Part shown: piece after piece, positions 21,711 to 32,789 of the stretch
How positions within the stretch are numbered: the first letter of the stretch is position 1
Layout: the number at the start of each line of letters is the position of its first letter
Assembly (NCBI GenBank): GCA_964059195.1
Contig: CAXKWD010000006.1
Coordinates: 132,662,539 to 132,726,538 of the forward strand
Direction of reading: 5' to 3'
Origin: Ectobius pallidus
Taxonomy: Eukaryota > Arthropoda > Insecta > Blattodea > Ectobiidae
DNA: 64,000 bases
The notes under the pieces: generated by a model
The model's database searches: none
What the model saw: the letters and a program-made list of their open reading frames with translations, nothing else
Told to the model about the DNA's origin: nothing
Made by a program: the position numbers and the translations under genes

Positions 21711-23614
21711 CAGGGCTATTCAATTAGATTTTCCATCGGGCCACTTTGAGATAATTAAAGTGCTGAGAAGGCCATACATACTTTTTGTCAATTCAGTAGA
21801 GTGAGACCCAGTTCTGTTAATTTTGTAGATTTTGACACTTCTTTCAGGAATAACCATTTCTTCTGTAGGAATGGCTTTTCACAGCTTATTATACTGTAGT
21901 TATATTTAATTGAAAAGCAATAACATTTCCTCTCACCTCCCATGATAAAATGTAGTTTGACCGTTCATTAACAATGATGTATACACTTAAAAAAATATGA
22001 ACTGTTGTGAATCCAACACACTTTACTTAAATTATTTTTAAGGATGACAATAAAGTTGTACCCTGAGCTTTCTAAGAGGAAATTTTCCTTGACTATTTAA
22101 CTCATGAAGCAGTGACCAATCCCATACCACAATATTTCAATTAGAATTTGAACCAGTCGCAATTGTTTGTCATAATTTTATCGCTTTATTTTTATCATAT
22201 TTTATCGCACATACATGCACATGATTTTATGTAAATACAGGACTGAACTCTGAAACATCTTCACACCTGTAGCTGCTTTTATTTAAAAATAAAAAATTAT
22301 TGAACACAGCGATTGGGTAAATATAAGCTGCATGTGAGCAAAAGGAGATAAAATAATATACAATTTTATGTATGTTGAAGCGTTTTAAATCTCTTATAAT
22401 AATAAATACAGTATTAATATCACCAGACATTATTAGTGGCATCAGAGAGTTTAATCTAAAACTAAAACAGCTGATCTTAACGGAAAGCAGCGGAGATATA
22501 TATGTAATCGATTGTCATGCCATCGACTCTCTCGCTTATAGTTACTCAAACAGGGCTGTGTTTTATTGATTTTTCTGGTTTTACTTATTCTTGATAATAT
22601 GCTTAATCATTTAATTATTCGTTAAATATTCACAATAAATATAACTCGAAGTCAGGATCTCTCGTTACATTACCTAACAATATTTCAGTACAACGATTTT
22701 TACTTCATTATCATTTTTCAAGGAATGCCACTTTAAAAAACAAAAACAATTTCTTCTCCTTGCTGCTAACCAGATCAAGTTTCATGATACGTGTTATCTG
22801 TTAGTGCTTTTCGTACATTTTTAATTGTAGGATGTTTTTCGGGTTCTCTTTTGCAGTTAATTTTTGTGGTTTTCTGCGAGCCCCGTAACCTATATTATAA
22901 CATTAGGCCTGTAGTAATTATCTTCAAAATTACAAAATATGAATAATTTCCCAGACGAGAGAAACGCACTCAAAGTTTTCGGCAGCGTACTTTGTTGCTA
23001 TCTCCATGGTCACTGTAGAAAAATGTTCGTTGCCGAAAATACGATTTAAAAAGTCTGTGTATGAGTGTCTATGAAAACGAAAAGAAACATAACAAAACGG
23101 AGTTTCATATTCTAGAGATGTGGCATATCGTTTCTATGACTTTCTATTACAATTATTACTATCACTTCTATTTGGTTTTAAAATTAATTTTTTCTTTATT
23201 TTTCGGAAATTCGTTCAATAATATTGCTTAGCCTACTTGCACAGCCTATATTAAGTTGTTGTATGGGATCAGGAAGTATTATTTGACATAGTTTTACGAA
23301 GAGTGTTAAAAGTAGTTATAAGTTAAGCAATCTAAGTACCATTTCTCTACAACTCGGTCTTGCATAAGGAGGGAGGCAGAGAATGCACATACCTGGAAAT
23401 TAGCCGTTTACTCTATGCTAGAATGTTTAGACAGAAAAACGCAAGCTTCTATAGAAAACCAACAGACGATGTAATCTGTTTCATTATTCTTTTATTAATA
23501 CGGACTCCAAGAAGACACTATACATTTTACACTATAGTGAAATTGTTATCTTGAGGGCCATTCGGTAGTCTGGTGTGCCACTCTGGTCCGCGGGCCACTA
23601 ATTGAAAATCCCTT
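21711..23614. mobile_element. Tentative hAT element
   Basis: The left end is CAGGGCTATTCAATTAG with CGGGCCAC nearby. The right end, reverse-complemented, is CAAGGGATTTTCAATTAG preceded inward by TGGCCCGCGG. The ends thus agree with a one-base shift and both carry GGGCCAC-type subterminal blocks, as in hAT families. Flanking octamers AGCTACTG (21703-21710) and GACTACTG (23615-23622) match at 6 of 8 positions. No transposase frame is seen in the ~1.9-kb interior. Either end could be coincidental. Confidence 0.42.
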
Positions 23615-23622
23615 GACTACTG

Positions 23623-26002
23623 TGTCAGCTGCGATACTCCAATATCCTAAGCCCTCTCGCCTTTTTATGTATAAATTCAATCTAGCTAGTTGTGAAGTAG
23701 TGTACATCAAAATAGATATTTGAACACAGATATACGATGGATTATTAACGAACCCTTCCCCAATGCACCATACAACAAGAGCTCGGGCTACTGTTGATCG
23801 ATTTTCTGATGGATGAAAAAACCACTTCTGAGAGCTGAAGGACGTGTTCTGTAACAGTGGCTTTGTCAGTTCCGCTAGGAGCAACAAAGTTCTGCCAAAC
23901 AAATTCTGATCTGCATTATTATTAAATTTTGAAATTAAAATCCATATTGATGGGATTGTCTTGCTTTATCAACAAGTCAAAGGGAGCAATTTGCCTGGTA
24001 ATATAGTAATACGTTTGAGTTTGCTTGCGTTTCGAAATAGCTTTTTTTTTTTTTTTTTTTTTTTCTCCCTATTGTAGTTCACCCGTGAATAAATTAAGTT
24101 GGAAATTGTATCATGGACCCTTATGAAATAAATGAGTGTTCTGTATATTTTTTCCACCGGTGACAATATGTTATCTCCTTTTCAGTAGCGCAGTAAAGTC
24201 GTCGGTGTCTGTGTCGTATGATTTTTGCCACGTTTAGGACATCAGGCCTAATTCTATCGAAAATATTTTAGTAAAATAAAAGTTGGACCTTAATATTATT
24301 ATTTTATTTGTATAGAAACATTAGATTTCTATTCTCCCCTATTTAGGGCAGTGGAAAGTACAGATAAGATTATCTAGATAAAAAGTTAATTGGTTAACCG
24401 AAGGAGAAATTACTTAAATAAACCTTATATTTTATCCAATTAACAGGAAAGCATTTATCAGATAACTGGATGATGCCGTCATTTTAATCAGTAATCCAGT
24501 ATTTTCTAGTTATCAAGTTAGGTATTAAAAGAGTGGCAAGTAGCCTACAACCTGAATGATCGGTTGCAGTGCAAGAAGGTTGTTAAAACATTGTGTCATG
24601 TTTTAGAGTGAGTAGGCAATCGTGTGCCAATCATAACTGTTTTATCTTCTCTACAATTAGTTGTACGTATAGTTAGGCGTTATCTAGTTATTTGTCTCAG
24701 CTCTAATGGATAGTTATTTGTGTTGAAAGTATATAGTTCCCCCCCCCCTCTTAATCATAGGGGAAAACAATAAAATCTTCAGCTCTAAACATTTCTGGCT
24801 GATAGAGGGCTGATTAGGGGAAAGAAAACTGAGATTATTGACATGGGCTATGCTGGATTTCCCATACCTGTTTTCATTCTTCAGCTGAACTTACCTCAAA
24901 TTCTTTTTGAAGGTGTTTATACCTAAGTTCTGAAATTATTTCACACGTTCAATATAACGTAACCCATAAAAGTAATTTATAGTGCATATTTAAACTGCCA
25001 TCACTGTATGCAGAAAAGTGTGTTGGGTAATAATTTTATATCTTTATAAAATAAAGGAAGTGTTAACATTTTTCTTTTTAGAATTTTCTTTCTATAAGAG
25101 TCAAGGGGCGTAGATTAAGTTAGAAATAAAATGTGTAAAAATAGCAAGTTGTTAGGTTTTTCGCAATTATAAATCAGTTTTCATGATATGGATCTAATTT
25201 ATGTAAACGTTATTGAGAATAAGCTATCATCACAATTTTCAGATATTTCTTCAATACAACTTGAAAGTATTAGAATCAAATTTAACACACATAGTAGCTG
25301 ACAGTAAACTCATCTGACTAGCTACTTACGCTTTAATAAGTTCTAGAATAGATTATTAGTTGTATGTGTGTCGTATTATTAGGCCTAATTATCACAGTTT
25401 AGACAAATAAAATGAAACTGCTCATAAAATCCAAACCTTGACCGACTGAATCGCCCAGACGTTTGTTTCACTTCTCGCACCAGAGTGCTAGTTTAGAAAG
25501 CAGCTAGCATTTCCTATAGAATACTAACTGAATATGTTAACAATACCATGGTCATCTAAATAAGAGTTTTACCTGTGTTAACAAATCCAAAATACTTTCT
25601 GGCTTTGTTACACAACTCATCGGAAGACAGGTATTCACAGAATGTTGTGACTTTTTATAAAGTTATATGCCTCTAAAAGATATACTGTAGTATTAACACA
25701 TTGAATTTGAAGGAAATAACATTAAATAGAGCATAGCCGTTGCGGAATGCTTGCAAAAAGCTGCATGCAACAGTAATTCATTCTCAGTTGAATAGTGCAG
25801 GGTGTTTCAAATGCACTGTCGGTTTACTTTGTTTACATCTATCGGGTGATAAAAGACTATTCACGATGCATCCGCTTGAAAATTTATCTAGGAATATTCA
25901 AAAGTATAACTTTCATTTATTGTGACAATGCCATGAACAAAATGGGAAAATAAACGATGAAATAACATTGCATAAAGAATGTATAATCTGATTTATATTA
26001 TA
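23623..26002. other. Non-coding stretch, nothing assigned
   Basis: Contains poly-T at about 24042-24064, a cluster of GATAA/TTATC motifs at 24360-24480, and a C-run near 24740. The 118-codon minus frame (23546-23902) has no recognisable domain and overlaps the tentative hAT end. Confidence 0.35.
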
Positions 26003-26915
26003 CTAGCATGTGCCCGCGGCTTCGCCCGCGATAATTATTTCAAAAATTAAAAATTAAGAGCATAATAGTTAAATCATTATATTTATTAACACCTAAATCA
26101 CGTGGACTACATACCACGATTAGATAGCGTCGCCTGGTAAAAGCGACCTCAGATTCGAGTTCCTTGTCCCAGAATACCCCTGTATAGTGAGTTTCGTCCA
26201 AATCGAACAATGTTTGACCATATTTAGGCCTATATTGATTATCCTTCTTCCGTGTAGGTTGAAAATTTCATGTGTCTTCGGGCCTTGATATTCTAAACAA
26301 ATGAATCGTCCAGGATCGCCCGCGATAATTATTTCAAGAATTAAAAATTAAGAGCATAATAGTTAAATCATTATATTTATTAACACCTAAATCACGTGAA
26401 TTACATACCACGATTAGATAGCGTCGCCTGGTTAAAGCGATCTCAGATTCGAGTTCCTTGGCCCAGAAAATCCCTGTATAGTGAGTTTCGTCCAAATCGA
26501 ACGATGTTTAAAAATATTTAGGTCTATGTTGATTATCCCTTTTCCGTGTAGGTTGAAAATTTCATATGGCTCTGGGCCTTGGCATTCTAAACAAATGAAT
26601 CGACCAGCGTGGGCTTAAACATTCAAGCGATCGCGATGCTTTTATTTCCACGGTATGACAAAAATAGCCAAAGCCAACTGCAATTGATTTGACATTGAAA
26701 TGTATTACTGAAATCTGATGCTTCGACAGCGCTAAAATCACGTTTTCTGCCAGTTTTTCACTCATAACTCGCAAACGAAAGCTAAAATTAAAAATCCGGC
26801 TCCGATGCGCATTCGCCCACCTTTCAGCCCATCAAAATTTCAGATCTCTGCGTTCAGTAGATTTCGATAGGCATCGTGGACAGACAGACAAACACGTCCT
26901 GTTATTATTTTAAGA
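26003..26915 (+). mobile_element. GCCCGCGGCTTCGCCCGCG-headed repeat, copy 1
   Basis: Opens ACTAGCATGTGCCCGCGGCT, a head seen in very many arthropod repeats, and closes at about 26915 after a GGACAGACAGACAAACACG block and TTATTATTTTAAGAT. A 294-bp stretch is duplicated inside it. Interior landmarks are CGATTAGATAGCGTCGCCTGG, AGATTCGAGTTCCTTG and CTGTATAGTGAGTTTCGT. No ORF was found. Families with this head have been treated as RTE-like or other non-autonomous elements; I cannot decide which here. Confidence 0.7.
26022..26609 (+). repeat. 294-bp tandem duplication within repeat
   Basis: TCGCCCGCGATAATTATTTC at 26022 recurs at 26316. The unit ends at AAACAAATGAATCGWCCAG (26315 and about 26609). 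The second unit continues into the rest of the element, so this is an internal duplication rather than two insertions. Confidence 0.85.
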
Positions 26916-26916
26916 T

Positions 26917-27588
26917 AGCATGTGCCCGCGGCTTCACCCGCGATAATTATTTCAAAAATAAAACATTAAGAGCATAATAGTTAAATCATTATAGGCTATT
27001 AACAACTAAATCATGTGGACTACATATCACGATTACATAGCGTCACCTGGTAAAAGCGACCTCAGATTCGAGTTCCTTGGCCCAGAAAACCCCTGTATAG
27101 TGAGTTTCGTTCAAATCGAACAACGATTGGCCATATTTAGGCTAATATTGATTATCCCTATAATAATAATAATCCTATTCGGTGTAGGTTGAAAATTTCA
27201 TATTATGTTTGCGTGCCTTGACATTAAAAACAAATGAATCGACCAGCGTGAGCTACAACATTCAAGAGATCGCGATGCTTTTATGTCGAAGGAATGACAA
27301 AAATAGCCAAAGCCTAGTGTAATTGATTTGTATTACTGAAACTGATGCTTCTAAAACGCAAAAAAATGCACGTTTTCTGCCAGTTTTTCACTCATAACTC
27401 ACGAAGGAAAGCGAAAATTAAAATTCCGGCTTCGAGGTGCACATTCCGACCCTTTAGTCCGCCTATGTATAAAATTTCAGATCTCTGCGTTGAGTAGATT
27501 TCGCTGGGCATCGCGGACAGACAGAAGGACAGACAGACAGACAGACGGAGGACAGACACTTCCTTTTATTAATATAGATTTACTGTAG
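26917..27588 (+). mobile_element. GCCCGCGGCTTC-headed repeat, copy 2
   Basis: Begins AGCATGTGCCCGCGGCTTCA directly at the end of copy 1 (head-to-tail) and ends after (ACAG)n and CCTTTTATTAATATAGATTT. It has the same interior order as copy 1, without the 294-bp duplication. Copies differ by scattered substitutions and small indels. Confidence 0.75.
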
Positions 27589-28156
27589 TTCCGGATCATC
27601 TGATTGTACCGACATTTTGCATAAGGTAGATTTCTCCCAATAATCGATATAACTTCATTATGAGTTTCTGATATATATAACCCTAGAAAATTGATCTTGT
27701 GGAATTAAATATTAAAGCTTAGTAGCGATATAAAGGAGAAATATACTGTTCTTGTAGAAAATGTAGATCGCCTTTTGAAGGATACAGCACCAATGAGGCT
27801 CAATAAGGATGATTTTGATAAGAGTGATTATTTTCAATTAATGTTTTTTGGTTACAGATTAATTATCTGTAAAATTTCCAAGGTCTAGGCTTAAATAATT
27901 GGGTTGATTAATTGATTTTTCTGTCACGACTAATAATCACGATTTTCACTCCAAAGAGAGAATGAAGTTTCTAAAGTTAAATTACTGCTGATCCACGTTG
28001 ACCAATACTTTTTTTCCCCATCGTGTTTAAATCTTATTATTTTCACTCTGAAAGAGGATATAGAGTCTAGGTGTGACACTTTGGCCCTTATTTTGAACGT
28101 TTAATTAATTGTTCTGCGTCCCATTTAGTGTATAGGTAAACTAATTTACTATTTTA
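27589..28156. other. Non-coding stretch, nothing assigned
   Basis: No frame or repeat end recognised. The sequence just before 28157 is a short TTTACTATTTTACTA run. Confidence 0.35.
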
Positions 28157-28159
28157 CTA

Positions 28160-28456
28160 TTTTACTGCAGGAAGAATGCTTGCTTGTACAATATTTTCTA
28201 GATAGTCAGCTCCCAGTTCTATGCACTTACGCCATTGGATAGGAAGAGCTTCGATACAGCAAGAGAAAAATTATTTTGGTTGACGCTGTAGCGACTCCTG
28301 CACCGTCGATTGGACGTCTTCTTCAGATTTGAACTTCTCCCCTCCAAGGAGATCCTTTAACGCACCAAAGATTCGGAAATACGATGGTGACAAAGCGAAG
28401 GGGGTTCCTGAGAGCAGGTGTTTTGCTTCAACGTGATAACGCCTGTTGTCGTGCAA
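28160..28456 (-). pseudogene. Mariner transposase C-terminal piece, left arm
   Basis: The minus strand from 28456 reads MHDNRRYHVEAKHLL, then SYFRIFGALKDLLGGEKFKS and EEDVQSTVQESLQRQPK, with a stop after Lys at 28271-28273. HDN carries the second catalytic Asp of mariner (DD34D). The third catalytic position is changed (PSY where the family has PSD), and about ten residues are missing between the two compared with the right arm. Further degraded codons run outward to about 28160. Non-functional. Confidence 0.85.
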
Positions 28457-28757
28457 CCATGAAAACCATCGACGACATATGCTTCAAGTACCTCCCACAT
28501 CTTCCATACTTGCCAGGTTTGGCACCATCAGATTTCCACATCTTTAGTCCATTAGAGGAGCTCCTTGGAGGGCAGAAGTTCAAGTCTGATGAAGACATCC
28601 AATCGGCGGTGCATGAGTGCCTACGGTGTCAACCGGAATAATTTTTCTCATGCGATATCAAAGCACTTCCTATCTGACGGCATAAGTGCATTGAACTGGG
28701 AGGGGACTATGTAGAAAAATAATGTACCGTACAAGCAAACATTCTTCCTACAGAAAA
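28432..28757 (+). pseudogene. Mariner transposase C-terminal piece, right arm
   Basis: The plus strand reads LLQRDNACCRATMKTIDD, then YLPGLAPSDFHIFSPLEELL and GGQKFKSDEDIQSAVHECL, stopping at 28639-28641. RDN and APSD hold the second and third catalytic Asp. They are separated by 31 residues, not the canonical 34, so three residues are lost. Downstream codons (IKALPI, GGDYVEK) continue the C-terminus out of frame. The N-terminal DNA-binding domain and first Asp are absent; the sequence instead turns back on itself at the palindrome axis. Confidence 0.87.
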
Positions 28758-28803
28758 TAGTGGAAAAAAATTAATTGCAGTTTTCATTTGGTTCTCCCTC
28801 GTA

Positions 28804-29544
28804 TTATTCATAGAGCATTTTAATTCAACATTTCATTATACGACTGTTTTCCTCATCAGTGGAATCGTATGTTTCTACTGTTAATTTTTAAACACGTACG
28901 GAGAGAAAAATCGCCGAGCCGAGGATATTCTGATTAAGAAAGACTTACTACCCCTCACTTAGGGATTTCTGCTGATGATCGCTGATATACTGTATTCTCT
29001 AAATGAAATGTGTAATATGTTTTTGGAATGTAGAAAGCACCCTTGTAACCTTATCTTGCAACATACTGTGCTTCAGATTGCAAGGCTGCTTTCACGAGAC
29101 ACGAACTATTATCACTGGAGATGAAAGAGGTAAATGCTTCGCTTTCAAACGACACTGCATAGTCTGTTCGTTGCTATAGGGAAGAGTCTGGCTGGGAGTT
29201 CGGGGAGATGTTTTAAAATGCCGAGTCAACATTCCCATGGAGTAAAAGAGGAAATCACTGCTAAACTCCCTCGTGCAGGATTTGATCCTGGTGCATCGGG
29301 CCAGGTATCACTGAACTTCATTTATTTCTTGGCTTTCTAGTTTTACTCGCAACACAGAGAGCTTCGTTGTATTGCATTAGACTTGTATTCAGCGAGTATG
29401 AGTTTCTGTGCCTGAAGCTGGTCAATTTATTTGAAATTGAGTCTCTCCTATCCCTTCAGTCTGGAATCAGTGGCGGATTTATGGAAAGCATTGGGTACGA
29501 GAGAGACCCGTGTGGTAAAGTTGTTGGAAGAAAAGCGTGGTATT
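28804..29544. other. Non-coding stretch, nothing assigned
   Basis: Short plus-strand frames at 29134-29340 and 29367-29555 show no recognisable domain. Confidence 0.35.
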
Positions 29545-29552
29545 CGCTTGAT

Positions 29553-30059
29553 TAGAGTTGAGCATCGATGGCCGATGTTTTCAAAACATCGATATTTTCA
29601 TGTCGATTATCGATGTTTTTACATCGTTGGAAAACAACCGATGTTTTTGCTACATCGGTGTTTCTCCCCGACATCAATGTTTTTAAATGTTTACAGTACT
29701 AAAATAAGATTAATATTAATATATATATATATATATAAGCTTTCATGAACCACGGCTTATTGTCTCTGTCTCTTTCTAAGATTAATAGGCCTACCTTGGT
29801 TGTAATAATTTTATTGACAGTAGCCTAATTTCCCAAAACATCGATGTTTTTCATAGACAGTTTTCATAGAAAATTTGTTTATTTATGAATTTTGCCTAAT
29901 TTTCTGAAACAATTATCTTTTTTAATATGCTATACATCGATGTTTTCCGTCAAAATACATCGATATTTTGAGGCCGATATTATCGTGACATCGATTGTTA
30001 CCGCCGATTTTAGCATCCATGGTAAACATCGATGTTTTAACTATCCACGCTCATCCCTA
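29553..30059. mobile_element. hAT-like MITE rich in ATCGATGTTTT
   Basis: The ends are TAGAGTTGAGC (left) and TAGGGATGAGC (right, reverse-complemented), hAT-type termini. They are flanked by CGCTTGAT (29545-29552) and CATTTGAT (30060-30067), an 8-bp duplication at 6 of 8. Both halves are packed with variants of ACATCGATGTTTT, itself self-complementary around ATCGAT, giving many subterminal repeats in both orientations. These may be transposase-binding sites. No transposase frame. A (TA)n run sits in the middle (29719-29736). Confidence 0.8.
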
Positions 30060-30067
30060 CATTTGAT

Positions 30068-32700
30068 GCAATCTCAGCATGGTGAATTCGTTAAGTGACA
30101 TTTATATTATAGTGTTGGGCAAGAACTAAGAACTACACCATGTTATAAATAAAATACCACTTGCTACTCATTCTTGCATTTATTTCTGCTGAGGCTTTTT
30201 AGCAATAGGCTGCTGCCTGCAGGATAATCTCATAAGTTATTTGTTTCTCTTTTCTTTTCATACTAAACATTATCATTTATTTTAAGTGAATATTTCAACA
30301 ATAGCACGAACATAACAAATAGGAGACCGCCATTAACATACCGAACGGCCTAGGTAAATAAATGCACGATTAAAGTAAATTTATCATCATCCTATCGAGC
30401 GAATTGACTCATTCGCTAGCTTCCATCACGTACTCAGCTAACGTCGTTTCTTTCCTTGTGGCTATTGTAGTCACATTTACAGATGCGGTAGTCTGGGTTA
30501 TTCCCATGTACTCAACACCCATAATAGTACTAAAGAGACATCTAGTTACCGGAAACTTCCAAGAAAGTTTAAAGGGATACTGAAGCAGAAGTATGTCATC
30601 ACGCAGTTTCCGTTGTTTTTCCTTTATGAGTTTCGCTCGTCCTTTCCGCAGAAATGTTTTGAGTCAGACTTTATTCTAATTTTCATAAACATTCATTCAT
30701 TTAAAACCTTGCTTTTTATTTTACTTCGCATGTTCGGTTTAGTAGAATAAGAGTAGAAGCTTATATTTGCGCCGAAACTGTTCGCTTGAACTGTAACGTT
30801 TTCTAAGACATGAAACAGGAACGTGGTATGATGATAGTATTTTTTTCCCGAACTCTTTCTAATAAAAGGCTTACTCGAACCTAATGCCCCTATGCTACCT
30901 GGAGGATTAATTAGTTGATATTGGGATAATCTCATGTTTGGCCCAGGTCCTTTTTCGGTAGCCAAGCAGTTACACCACTGCTTACTCCCTAATCCGAGCC
31001 AAAAATGCACTGTACGCTGAAAATATAAAATGAAATTAATATTTCGTACTACTTTTGTAAACAGCGGTCTACACATGGAACATTACATTCTTAACTAAAT
31101 CCTCAGACAATTAGGGGAATACCTTTTTAGGGTTATAGGAATGTAGGTGGGGTCCGTCAGTAATGCCTGAAATGGGCAAATAATTACTAGTTATTAGTTT
31201 AATTTTGTATTGTGCTATTGTTGTTGTTTATTTCTTCAGATGTACAAACATCCCTGTAATAGCCTACGCTATATCAGGGATATGAGTACTATGCATGTAA
31301 AGTTATAGCCCTACTTGATAATTGTTATTATATTCGTAACTAAGGATCTGAAAGTCTTCTTCTAGTAATTTTTTTTGGTAGGGATTGCTAGTGTTTTGTA
31401 CAGAAAATCTTACTTACTTACAAAATCTTACTGAAGTTCACGCGCAAATTATTTTCAAAATTGAAAAAAAAAAATGCAGCATTAATGTATAATATACACA
31501 TATAAATGTATATTGCTATGAAGTTAAATCAATTTTTATGTTGTCATAAATTCAAGTTATGTTATGTACGAAAACAAAAGACTAGCTATGAGAAATGAAA
31601 ATAGGCCTACTGAGGTTCGGTTCTTGCGAGCTGTGTCATAGTTATTGCGAAAAGTCGTCACCTTACTAATGAGGAAATTATATTTTTGAAATATTAACTT
31701 GTTAGTAATCTATGGCAAAGCGAATTAATATAATGCATACGCCAAAAATGTTACCAGTTCTGACGAGATACATGTTTCAGAATGAAGAAGTACCCCTGGA
31801 CACAACTCTTTATCACTGATGTACTATCCCTCGGTTTATTATATTGAGCTATCCTCACAGAACCTATCTAAACTGCTTATACGAGACACTTAAAGTAAAC
31901 CTATCTTCCTTTTACGACGTAGTTCGTCCGTCCTTTCAGTATCTATTTTTACTGGAGCACCCCTTTAACAGGGTCGCATAGTCTGTACTCGATTAAGTGA
32001 GATGTTTTAGCGTTGACGTCGATGCTTGCGGTTTACAGTATTTTGCATCTAACCCTAACCGAACCTTCCTCCTCGTATCTTCTCGTTGTCCAGACAGCCT
32101 TTTGTCCCCCTTGCCACAGCTTGTGGTATCACCACGCACTCGTGAAGGCTACCAACGCACAAATTGCTTTTCCACAAACTTAGCGTTGACTTTTCAGTGA
32201 CAATACAAGCCTGTGTACAGCCCACGCTTTTGGTAATTTGCAAATGCTTCTAAGCGATCGGACAACATACCTAAAATTCCAAAGCAGCCAGTATGGCATC
32301 GCGAAACAAAAACTATGAAAGGAAGATAAAAGTGTAGTTTAGTAAGATGTAAGTTAGAAAAATAGGCCTATGTAATGATACAATACTTAATACAATTTGT
32401 ACAAATAAAATATGTGTATTTCACAAAGTTCTTTTTTTTTCATTTGTGCAACATGACTTACTAATGGACAAATTTTCAATATTCTCTTTATGAAATGATT
32501 TAATCTTATTTCTATTAGGAATCTGAATCTGGGCCTGAACTCTTACTAATGTAAACATTGTTTTCAATGGACTCGTTTGCTGCGTTTCATTAATTAATTT
32601 CGGCGAACTCAAATCACCGACACATTGACCTAATTTTCTCGGTCCGTTCATTTTACTGAAGTGGATTACTAGCACATAATTTTGTCAAAACATCAATTTT
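30068..32700. other. Non-coding stretch, nothing assigned
   Basis: The longest frame is 127 codons on the minus strand (30693-31076). It starts MCRPLFTKVV and matches no family I know, with no repeat or gene context. The rest is AT-rich without termini. TAGGCCTA occurs at 31602 and 32363. Confidence 0.35.
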
Positions 32701-32714
32701 CCCGAATAAGTAAC

Positions 32715-32785
32715 ATTTTACTTATTGTTCCGACCAAGAATCGAACCCGGGCTCGCTGCGTGAGAGGAGCGTACTTGATTAATTC
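32715..32785 (-). mobile_element. tRNA-SINE head fragment
   Basis: On the minus strand: ACGCTCCTCTCACGCAGCGA followed by B box GGGTTCGATTC (complement at 32738-32748). The tRNA-like 3' half is clear and the rest is not. Confidence 0.45.
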
Positions 32786-32789
32786 TATA

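Larger units (their letters stand above)
28157..28801. mobile_element. Palindromic mariner-derived element
   Basis: Two copies of a mariner transposase 3' half are joined head-to-head, both ending outward. The axis lies at about 28444, within GATAACGCCTGTTGTC. The right arm continues to a mariner-type terminal repeat (reverse complement ACGAGGGAGAACCAAATG) ending at 28801 next to TA. The left arm stops at about 28157 without that terminus. The arms match through ACTGYAGGAAGAATG, TTGCTTGTAC and CTCCAAGGAG blocks. The structure is a foldback of about 0.6 kb that would fold into a long hairpin if transcribed. Confidence 0.82.

Noticed and set aside
23546..23902. 118-codon minus-strand frame
   Set aside because: Overlaps a tentative hAT terminus. 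No family resemblance.
30693..31076. 127-codon open frame on the minus strand
   Set aside because: No recognisable domain, no splice or promoter context, and a length within reach of chance in 64 kb. Kept only as a note in the gap entry.
32051..32066. Telomere-like CTAACCCTAACC
   Set aside because: A single short occurrence. Insect telomeres are TTAGG arrays, and no array is present.
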